From Bacillota bacterium (lineage in GTDB: Bacteria; Bacillota; Clostridia; Christensenellales; UMGS416), in the NCBI GenBank assembly GCA_023435705.1, contig JAEYRH010000016.1, positions 248,001-312,000 on the forward strand: a stretch of DNA of 64,000 bases. Direction: 5' to 3'. The notes below the pieces were generated by a model, which did no database searches, was not told the DNA's origin, and saw nothing but the letters and a program-made list of their open reading frames with translations. Shown piece by piece: positions 57,623-64,000 of this stretch (the first letter of the stretch is position 1; every line of letters starts with the position of its first letter). A program made the translations under genes and the position numbers.

Positions 57623-57971
57623 TGTTGCCCTCCCAGATCGCAGCCGCTCTTTGCAGCATCGCCATGAGTATCGCCATATCATCGGCGCTTAAGGTATTTT
57701 TGCCCTGTATCAGCTCCGCCATGCCGTCCAGACTGCCCTTCACCGCAAGATATCGGGCCATGAGCCCCAGCCGTTGCTCGCAGCGCTCCAGCGTCTCCAC
57801 ACCGCGCTTCAGGCCATCGTGCACACCTTGCCGGGTGATGCCGGCCCGTTCGGCAATTTCGGCTAAAGACAAGTCCTCGTTGTAATGCATCTCCATGAGG
57901 CTGCGCTGCTTTTCGGTGAGGAACTCGCCGTAGAAGTCTAAAAGCCAGGAGATGCGGATGTTTTTGTCCAT
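57612..57971 (-). CDS. ylxM: YlxM-family helix-turn-helix protein
   Basis: This 119-residue protein belongs to the YlxM/p13 family encoded next to ffh in Bacillota. It has a sigma-region-4-like HTH, YNEDLSLAEIAERAGITRQGVHDGLKRG (cited by position, about residues 31-58). ATG at 57971 with GGAG six bases upstream is used. In streptococci the protein modulates SRP GTPase activity; DNA binding is inferred only from the fold. Confidence 0.88.
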   Translation of the reverse strand: MDKNIRISWLLDFYGEFLTEKQRSLMEMHYNEDLSLAEIAERAGITRQGVHDGLKRGVETLERCEQRLGLMARYLAVKGSLDGMAELIQGKNTLSADDMAILMAMLQRAAAIWEGNNGL

Positions 57972-57993
57972 AGGGTTCTCCACGAAAACCAAA

Positions 57994-58052
57994 GGTGTAA
58001 AGCTTTATAACTTTACACCCGAAAGAATACTATAAGTTCGCCATTCTGTCAA
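57994..58052 (-). promoter_or_regulatory. Promoter and leader hairpin for ylxM-ffh, overlapping the ftsY stop codon
   Basis: Minus strand TTGACA (58052-58047) contains the ftsY stop TGA. After 17 bases comes TATTCT (58029-58024), then at the start of the predicted transcript a perfect 9-bp inverted repeat, GGTGTAAAG / CTTTACACC (58019-57994), followed by TTTGGTTTTC. The hairpin may end ftsY transcripts or protect or attenuate the ylxM mRNA. Confidence 0.6.
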
Positions 58053-58969
58053 CCGTCAAACAACGCTTCCGCAAACCGCTTTGCATCAAATTCCTGGATA
58101 TCTTCAACAGATTCGCCGGTGCAGATGTATTTCACCGGCACCTTCATTCCGGATGATATACCGATCACGATGCCGCCTTTGGCCGTGCCGTCCAGCTTCG
58201 TTAAGACAAGCCCGGAGATATCAGCCACTTCCGAGAACACTTTGGCCTGCTCCACTGCGTTTTGGCCGGTGGTAGCATCCAGCACCAGGAATGCTTCCTT
58301 GTGGGCGTCCGGCATTTCACGGCTGACAATCCGTTGTATCTTTTCCAGCTCATTCATCAGGTTTTTCTTGTTGTGCAAGCGGCCTGCGGTGTCGCAAATG
58401 AGAACATCGGCATGGCGAGCCTTGGCGGCTTGGATGGCATCATATACCACGGCAGCCGGATCGCTGCCCTGCTGCTGGGCCAGCACCGGCACGCCGATGC
58501 GATCGGCCCACACCTTCAATTGCTCGATCGCCGCCGCGCGGAACGTGTCTGCTGCAGCAAGCATCACAGTCTTGCCCTGGGCCTTGAAGTAATTAGCGAG
58601 CTTTGCGGTGGTGGTGGTCTTGCCGGTGCCATTCACGCCCACCATCAGGATCACAGCCGGTGTGGGCATATCTGCGGCAGAGGCAGATTTTTCGAACTTT
58701 GTGGCAATGACCTCTTTTAGTAGCCCTTTGATTCGGGCAGGGTCACCGATCTTCTCCAGCTTGACCCGCTGCTTGATGGTCTCCACAAGCTCATGAGATA
58801 GCGTTGCACCCACATCACCGGAGACCAGCACATCCTCCAGGTCATCGAAGAACTCGTCATTGATTTCCTTATAATAGCGCACGAGGTCGTCAACCTTTGA
58901 CTTGATGGAGTCGCGGGTCTTGACCAAAGAGTTTTTGAGGCGTTCAAACAAGTTTGGTTTGTCTGGCAT
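58049..58969 (-). CDS. ftsY: Signal recognition particle receptor FtsY
   Basis: FtsY is the membrane-associated SRP receptor GTPase. The 306-residue form lacks the long acidic A domain of E. coli, as is usual in Bacillota. NG-domain motifs are G1 GVNGTGKTTTTAKLANYF, DTAGRLHNKKNLMNEL, TKLDGTAKGG and the closing GTGESVEDIQEFD-like CTGESVEDIQEFD. ATG at 58969 with GGAG nine bases upstream is used. The 113-base gap to smc holds a long imperfect inverted repeat (AGGCTCCGCA / TGCGGAGGCC, minus strand) and a TTTTT run of unclear meaning. Confidence 0.96.
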   Translation of the reverse strand: MPDKPNLFERLKNSLVKTRDSIKSKVDDLVRYYKEINDEFFDDLEDVLVSGDVGATLSHELVETIKQRVKLEKIGDPARIKGLLKEVIATKFEKSASAADMPTPAVILMVGVNGTGKTTTTAKLANYFKAQGKTVMLAAADTFRAAAIEQLKVWADRIGVPVLAQQQGSDPAAVVYDAIQAAKARHADVLICDTAGRLHNKKNLMNELEKIQRIVSREMPDAHKEAFLVLDATTGQNAVEQAKVFSEVADISGLVLTKLDGTAKGGIVIGISSGMKVPVKYICTGESVEDIQEFDAKRFAEALFDG

Positions 58970-59082
58970 GATGCTGTTCTCCGTAGGCAAAAATTCAAGG
59001 GGGGATGGCCTCCGCAGAGACTAGGGGGGATTTCCATGCGGGCCGGTGCGGAGCCTGGCCCCTACTGTCTACTGAATACCCA

Positions 59083-62000
59083 TCATTGCCCACTGGCCAC
59101 ATAATCGGCCATCTTCATGGACACCAGCCGCGAAATCCCTTTCTCCTCCATTGTGACGCCATAGATGGCGTTGCTGGCCTCCATCGTGCCCTTACGGTGG
59201 GTCACGACGACAAATTGGGTGCGGTCGGTATAGCCGTTGAGGTAGTTGGCAAAGCGCTTCACGTTCACATCATCCAGTGCTGCCTCGATCTCGTCGAGCA
59301 CGCAGAACGGCGACGGATTGAGTTTCAACATCGCGAACAGCAGCGAGATGGCAGTGAGCGCCTTTTCACCGCCGGAAAGAAGGGAGAGCAGCTGCAGCTG
59401 TTTGCCCGGCGGTTGGGCGACAATCTCAATTCCAGAATTCAAAAGATCACTCTCGTCTTTGAGCACCAGCTTTGCCATTCCACCGCCGAACATCTCGGTA
59501 AAGGTCTCAGAAAAGTAGCCGTTGAGCAGGTTGAACTGCTCACGGAAGCGCTTCTCCATCTTTTCAGAAAGCTCGGTGATGATGGCCACCAAGTCGAATT
59601 CTGCCTTTCGGAGGTCCCCCATCTGCTTTTGAAAGTCCTCATATCGGGCTTTCATCGACACATAATCATCGATGGCGTTTACATTCACATTGCCCATCGC
59701 CCGGATCCGCTCGCGGATCTCGCTGATGCGCCTGGTTGCACCTGCTGATTCGAAGTCGATACGCTTGTGTTTTTGAGCCGTGGCCCAGGTGAGCTCATAA
59801 GTATCCCAGATACGGTTCTGCATGTTTTCCAGGTCGGCTTCGATACGGCCGGTCTGACCTTGCAGTTTGGCTTGTTGCTCGCGGAGCTCATCAAGCCCAT
59901 GCCTCTGCTCCTGCACTGCCTGCTCCAGGGCGATGCGCCGCTGCCTGAGGCCATTGCGCTCCTCTTCCACAGCGTGCAGTCGGGTTTCGGCAGCAGATCG
60001 CTCCGCTGACTTGTCCTGACGGCCCGTTGTGCTGGCAGCCAGGGCTTCTTCCTCGTGGCAGGCAGCTTGTTCGTGCACGTCCTGCTCTTTACGGGCTGAT
60101 TCCGCTTGCGCAGTAAGGTGGTCAGCTTCGCGCTTTAAGCGCCGCAGGTCGCTTTCCAGCGACTGGCGGTGCCGCTCGCCGGTGGCCAGCGTGATCTTCA
60201 TGGCGTTGGCCTGCTCTTGCAGGTCGTTGTATTGTTCCCGCTGCTCATTGATCTGCTGCTGAATGCGAATGATTTCAGCGCGGGCATCCGCATTGCTCTG
60301 CTCCTCACCGCCCTGGGCGCTTTCAATGCCGGCACGCTCGCGAGCCAACTCGTCCAGGTTGTCCTGCAGCTGCTGGCGTTCCTCATCAATAGCCAGGCGA
60401 GATGCTTCCACGCGCTCAGTAGCCTGGGCAGCCTTGTCGCGGCGCTCCCGTTCACGGGCCAGCATAAGCTCCACATCATGGGCTTCCTTGGATAGACGTT
60501 CCAGATCGGCCGCTGCCTCTGCCCCCCGAGCTGTCACTTGCTCGGATTTGGCCGACAAATCTTTAATCTCTTCCTCATTGCGCTCACGCAAGGCTTGCAA
60601 TTCATCAAGCTCTGCTGAGCGGCCAAGCACGCTGGTAAAGCGGCTGCTCACGCTGCCGCCGGTGATGGAGCCGCCGGGATTGATGATGTCACCCTGCAGC
60701 GTGGCAAACCTGAGGCTGTGGCCACAGGCGCGGGCCATGGCGATGGCGCTGTCCATGTCATCGGCGATCACGATGCGGCCCAGCAGGTTTTGAACGATAT
60801 CCTTGTATCGGACATCGTATTTCACAAGCTCACTGGCCACACCCACACAGCCTTTGATTCTCAAAACCGACTGCTGCTCCTGGGCGTTCAGCGTCCTGCC
60901 ACGGATGGCAGAAACTGGCAGAAATGTGGCGCGGCCATAATTGTTCTGCCTGAGGTGGTTGACCAGCGCCTTGGCGTCTTCCTCGGTGGGTGTGACGATG
61001 TTTTGCATTGCCGGGCCCAACGCCATTTCCACAGCGCGGACAAGCATGGAAGGCACCTCGATCATCTCGCCGATCACGCCTTCCACGCGGGCATTGAGGG
61101 CGGTGTTGCTGCGGCAGTCCACCAGCAGGCGTTTCACGGCCTCGGCGTAACCGCCATAATCACGCTTCATTGCCTGCAGCATGTTGATGCGTGTGGCTGT
61201 GGCCAGCACGCGCTCGCGAACCTTGGTGATGCCGTCATCAATATCCTTTTTGGCAGCCGCCAAGTCGCGCACCTTTTGGGCAGCTTCTCCGCTTTCCCGT
61301 TTTTTTTGGGCGGCTTCTGCCTCCAATCTGCTGACTGTTTCATTGATCTCACCGGCGGCGTCCTGCACCAGCGCCGTTTCACGGTCCAGTGATTGGAGGG
61401 AGCCATCCAACTGGCGCAGGCGGTTGCGGATGCCCTCATCCATGGCGTTGAGACGAGCCAATGCGCTTTTGATGTCACCGATTTTGTTCAGGCGGGCCAT
61501 CATGGCCGACTTGCGCTCTTCAGCCTGTTCCTCATCTTCTTTGAGCTGCCTGCCCATTTCTGCAAGACGGGTTTCCAGACCGTTCAGGCCGGCAAGGCCA
61601 TCTTGCCCTTCGGCCTGTTGGCGATTGATTTCCTCCTGAAGCCTGGCGGCTTCGGCAAGCAACACTGCGGACTTTTCTTCCGCCTGTGCCGCTTCGCCGG
61701 ACAGGCGCTGAGCCTCGCGGGCGAAGTTGGCAATGCGCTCAACCGCCAGGTTGTGCTCACCCTCCCGCCTCTGCTCCTCAGCAATGAGCGCGGTGATTTC
61801 GTCGCGGATACGGCTGGCGATGTCTTCCAGCCGGTCCATCTCAGCGGTGTTGCTGCGAAGCTGTTCCTCGTCTCGGGCGATAGCGGCGGCCATGGCTGCT
61901 GTTTTGCCTTCAGCCAGCTCGCCTTGTTCCTTCAAAGTCTCCAGCTTAGTCTTCGCCCGGTCATATTGCAGCAAAAACTGGTTCACATCGAGGTCCTTAA

Positions 62001-62664
62001 GCTCGGCGCTCAGTTCCAAATACTCTCGGGCCGTTTCGCTCTGCTGCCGCATGGGCTCCAGTTGGTTGCCGATCTCAGAGGCGATATCATTGATGCGCTG
62101 CAGGTTGTTGCGTGTATTCTCCAGGCGTCGCTCAGCTTCTTCCTTACGCACACGGAATTTCATAATACCTGCTGACTCATGGAATGCGCCGCGGCGGTCT
62201 TCCGGGCGGCTATTGATGATCTCGGCGATCTGGCCCTGGCCCACGATGGAGTAACCATCTTTACCAACACCAGTGTCGCGAAACAGATCCACAACGTCCT
62301 TCAGGCGGCAGCTTTGCTTATTCACGTAATATTCACTTTCGCCCGATCGGAAAATCCGCCGCGTGATCGTGACCTCCGAATAAGCCACCGGTAGCTGCCC
62401 GCCGGCGTTGTCAATGGTGAGGTTTACTTCGCAAAATGAAAGAGCTTTGCGCTTTGAGGTGCCGTTGAATATGATGTCTTCCATCCGTGCGCCGCGCAGC
62501 ACTCGGGCGTTCTGCTCGCCCAGCACCCAGCGCACGGCATCGCCGATGTTGCTTTTTCCGGAGCCGTTGGGGCCGACGATGGCAGTGATGCCATCGTCAA
62601 ACTGGATTTCTATTTTATCGGCAAACGATTTGAAGCCGAAGATTTCAAGCTTTTTCAGGCGCAC
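59083..62664 (-). CDS. smc: Chromosome segregation ATPase SMC
   Basis: SMC dimers, with ScpAB, fold and segregate the chromosome. The 1193 residues show the full layout: N-terminal head with Walker A GPNGSGKSNIGDAVRWVLGE, two long Gln/Glu/Arg-rich coiled-coil arms, a central hinge (about residues 510-660, with GGSITGGSVSSR), and the C-terminal head with signature LLSGGEKALTAISLLFAML and Walker B FCVLDEIEAALDD. GTG at 62664 overlaps the rnc stop by 20 bases. Coiled-coil sequence with many Ala/Glu/Arg repeats is seen throughout. Confidence 0.97.
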   Translation of the reverse strand: MRLKKLEIFGFKSFADKIEIQFDDGITAIVGPNGSGKSNIGDAVRWVLGEQNARVLRGARMEDIIFNGTSKRKALSFCEVNLTIDNAGGQLPVAYSEVTITRRIFRSGESEYYVNKQSCRLKDVVDLFRDTGVGKDGYSIVGQGQIAEIINSRPEDRRGAFHESAGIMKFRVRKEEAERRLENTRNNLQRINDIASEIGNQLEPMRQQSETAREYLELSAELKDLDVNQFLLQYDRAKTKLETLKEQGELAEGKTAAMAAAIARDEEQLRSNTAEMDRLEDIASRIRDEITALIAEEQRREGEHNLAVERIANFAREAQRLSGEAAQAEEKSAVLLAEAARLQEEINRQQAEGQDGLAGLNGLETRLAEMGRQLKEDEEQAEERKSAMMARLNKIGDIKSALARLNAMDEGIRNRLRQLDGSLQSLDRETALVQDAAGEINETVSRLEAEAAQKKRESGEAAQKVRDLAAAKKDIDDGITKVRERVLATATRINMLQAMKRDYGGYAEAVKRLLVDCRSNTALNARVEGVIGEMIEVPSMLVRAVEMALGPAMQNIVTPTEEDAKALVNHLRQNNYGRATFLPVSAIRGRTLNAQEQQSVLRIKGCVGVASELVKYDVRYKDIVQNLLGRIVIADDMDSAIAMARACGHSLRFATLQGDIINPGGSITGGSVSSRFTSVLGRSAELDELQALRERNEEEIKDLSAKSEQVTARGAEAAADLERLSKEAHDVELMLARERERRDKAAQATERVEASRLAIDEERQQLQDNLDELARERAGIESAQGGEEQSNADARAEIIRIQQQINEQREQYNDLQEQANAMKITLATGERHRQSLESDLRRLKREADHLTAQAESARKEQDVHEQAACHEEEALAASTTGRQDKSAERSAAETRLHAVEEERNGLRQRRIALEQAVQEQRHGLDELREQQAKLQGQTGRIEADLENMQNRIWDTYELTWATAQKHKRIDFESAGATRRISEIRERIRAMGNVNVNAIDDYVSMKARYEDFQKQMGDLRKAEFDLVAIITELSEKMEKRFREQFNLLNGYFSETFTEMFGGGMAKLVLKDESDLLNSGIEIVAQPPGKQLQLLSLLSGGEKALTAISLLFAMLKLNPSPFCVLDEIEAALDDVNVKRFANYLNGYTDRTQFVVVTHRKGTMEASNAIYGVTMEEKGISRLVSMKMADYVASGQ

Positions 62665-63394
62665 GTTGTGACTTCCCGCTTTCTTCCAGGCCCTCGGTCA
62701 GCGCGGCAAGTGCTTTGCCGGCTGCATCCTGTTGAGCCTCCTTTTTGCTTTTCCCCGTGCCTTGCGCTAACCGTTTGCCATCCACCACCACAGACATCGT
62801 AAATGTTCTGGCGTGTGGCTCTCCGGCGGCTTCATCCAGCACATACTCAATACGGGCCTCCCCGTTTTGCTGCACCAACTCCTGCAGGCGGGTCTTATAA
62901 TCGTCTTGAAACCCTTCAGTGGCCGTTTTCTCTATGCCGCCCATCAGCCGGGGAAGTATGAACCCGGTGGCAGCCTGTATGTCAGAATCCAGATAGATCG
63001 CCGCGATGATCGCCTCTATTGCGTCGGAAAGTATAGAGGCGTTTTTTGCTTCTCCTGCCCTGTCCATGCCGCGGCCCAGCAGCACAAGGCCAGGCAACCC
63101 TATTTGCTTGGCTACCTGGGCCAGTGATGGCTCTGACACCACCGACGCCTTGATCTTTGACATGCCGCCTTCAGCCATCTGTGGGTAAGTGCGATACAGA
63201 TGGTCGCTCACAATCATGCCAAGCACAGAGTCACCCAAGAACTCCAACCGCTCATTGCAGGTGAGATTGGGTGATTCATGAGAGCGGGAGGCATGCGTCA
63301 ATGCCTCCCTCGCCAATTCTTTGTTTTGAAAAGTATAACCGATCCGCTCTTCCAAGGCGGCCACATCAGCCGCCCCGCTGGTCTTTTTTTGCAT
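62645..63394 (-). CDS. rnc: Ribonuclease III
   Basis: RNase III cleaves double-stranded RNA in rRNA processing and mRNA decay. The 249-residue protein has the catalytic signature NERLEFLGDSVLGMI (Glu and Asp metal ligands), a second acidic set in SDAIEAIIAAIYLD, and a C-terminal double-stranded RNA-binding domain with GKSKKEAQQDAAGKAL. ATG at 63394 is four bases after the acpP stop; a TTG at 63418 inside acpP is an alternative. The order acpP-rnc-smc is typical of Bacillota. Confidence 0.95.
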   Translation of the reverse strand: MQKKTSGAADVAALEERIGYTFQNKELAREALTHASRSHESPNLTCNERLEFLGDSVLGMIVSDHLYRTYPQMAEGGMSKIKASVVSEPSLAQVAKQIGLPGLVLLGRGMDRAGEAKNASILSDAIEAIIAAIYLDSDIQAATGFILPRLMGGIEKTATEGFQDDYKTRLQELVQQNGEARIEYVLDEAAGEPHARTFTMSVVVDGKRLAQGTGKSKKEAQQDAAGKALAALTEGLEESGKSQRAPEKA

Positions 63395-63398
63395 CCGA

Positions 63399-63629
63399 TT
63401 ACTTCTTGTGTTCCTCAATGTATTTCACGGCGTCGCCCACCGTCTTGATTTTTTCCAGGTCTTCATAAGGGAATTCCATGTTGAACTCAGTTTCCAGGTT
63501 CATGATGATGCCAACCACTTCCACCGAGTCAGCTTTCAGGTCTTCGTTGAGTTTGGCCTCCATCGTGACCTTCGCCGGATCCACTTCCAATTGCTGGGTG
63601 ATGATTTCCTTCACTTTTTCAAACACCAT
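63399..63629 (-). CDS. acpP: Acyl carrier protein
   Basis: ACP carries growing fatty acids on a phosphopantetheine arm. The 76-residue acidic protein has the attachment Ser35 in ADSVEV; the usual D-S-L is D-S-V here, a conservative change. Helical pattern and length are standard. GGAGG lies before the ATG. It lies between plsX and rnc. Confidence 0.96.
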   Translation of the reverse strand: MVFEKVKEIITQQLEVDPAKVTMEAKLNEDLKADSVEVVGIIMNLETEFNMEFPYEDLEKIKTVGDAVKYIEEHKK

Positions 63630-63685
63630 GGGTCAAGCCTCCTCATTCATCCTGTATTATTATAGGGAATCGGCGGATCCCGCCG

Positions 63686-64000
63686 TCATTCGCTTTCCAG
63701 CGCAGAGATCAGCGATTGGCGGATACTGCCCACCACATCGCGCTCCACGGCAGTCTTTGCCTGCCTCAAGGCGCTCTCAAAACTACGGGCATTGGATGAT
63801 CCGTGGGCCTTCACCGCCACACCGTCGATGCCCAGCAGCAGCGCACCGCCATACTCGGTGTAATCCATCTTGGCCTTCACGCTTTTGAAACCCTTTTTTA
63901 GCACCGCAACAGCCAGTTTTCGAGATGTTGTGGCTGTGAGCTCGGCCTTCAGCAACGTGAAAAGAAAACCGGCCACGCCCTCAGCGGTTTTCAAGAAGAT
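63686..64000 (-). CDS. plsX: Phosphate acyltransferase PlsX, C-terminal part (partial)
   Basis: PlsX makes acyl-phosphate from acyl-ACP for phospholipid synthesis. Only the last 104 codons are in the window; the frame runs open through the right edge. Visible are KTAEGVAGFLF, YGGALLLGIDGVAVKAHGSS and SFESALRQAKTAVE, matching the PlsX C-terminus. The neighbouring acpP supplies its substrate carrier. Confidence 0.93.
   Translation of the reverse strand: MFLKTAEGVAGFLFTLLKAELTATTSRKLAVAVLKKGFKSVKAKMDYTEYGGALLLGIDGVAVKAHGSSNARSFESALRQAKTAVERDVVGSIRQSLISALESE

Noticed and set aside
58970..59082. The inverted repeat between smc and ftsY as a terminator or small RNA.
   Set aside because: The stem is imperfect with a large loop, and the U-run is displaced; support is too weak to annotate separately.

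Overview
The window is a contiguous piece of chromosome from an anaerobic, probably spore-forming member of the Clostridia (Bacillota). The grounds are: the gene orders mutL-miaA-hfq-ynbB, ftsK-rimO-pgsA-cinA-recA-rny and plsX-acpP-rnc-smc-ftsY-ylxM-ffh-rpsP-khpA-rimM-trmD; a Gram-positive type LexA operator; a CIRCE element; a T-box leader; a mother-cell sigma factor (SigK); and an [FeFe]-hydrogenase locus of the NAD-linked, electron-bifurcating kind. Base composition looks moderate and even. No insertion sequence, prophage module, CRISPR array, rRNA operon or plasmid gene was recognised, so this is mostly core genome. The genus cannot be named from the sequence alone.

Layout. 1-3150 (+): mutL end, miaA, a divergent hfq, and a PLP enzyme of the YnbB family. 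3200-6400 (-): proC, rnhA, a tyrosine recombinase and SOS-regulated lexA, with a perfect 13-bp inverted repeat upstream of the recombinase. A lone tRNA-Trp follows (+), then purB, rny, recA, cinA, pgsA, rimO, ftsK, dusB and a membrane-anchored unknown (all -). 18-24 kb: mtnA (+), a small lipoprotein (+), a polar amino-acid ABC transporter (-), a small membrane protein (+) and glyS behind a glycine-type T-box (+). 24-31 kb (-): an fba-pyk operon with two accessory genes, and an operon of a GH130 phosphorylase plus a phosphohexomutase. 31-37 kb: a YARHG lipoprotein (+), sigK (-), then rnj-lysO(N)-lysO(C)-mltG (-). 37.4-45.7 kb (-): the hydrogenase locus. 45.7-54.5 kb: a SPOR-domain protein, an AAC(6')-like acetyltransferase, a DUF6062-like protein, dCMP deaminase, a PAP2 phosphatase, groES-groEL, a DivIVA-like protein, a patatin-like lipase, and lgt with a membrane protein. 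54.5-64 kb (-): the tRNA/ribosome/SRP/SMC/fatty-acid cluster.

How the genes work together. Several circuits can be read directly. LexA boxes precede lexA (perfect match) and recA (one mismatch), giving the core SOS loop. A Rex-type operator lies just downstream of the -10 of the hydABC-like operon, which would tie hydrogenase expression to NADH/NAD+. Upstream of that operon is a block of putative regulators: two DRTGG proteins, an anti-sigma-like ATPase, a PHP protein, and an [FeFe]-hydrogenase homologue with an altered H-cluster loop. This makes a hydrogen-sensing arrangement plausible. The mRNA-decay genes rny and rnj both have structured leaders. In rny an intrinsic terminator lies between promoter and ribosome-binding site, and the reading frame seems to start at ACG.

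The most notable items are the putative sensory hydrogenase block, the rny leader and start codon, the palindrome by the lexA-linked recombinase, and a duplicated beta-rich unknown protein in the glycolytic operon. None is clearly a wholly new system; each is a specific, checkable departure from standard annotation.
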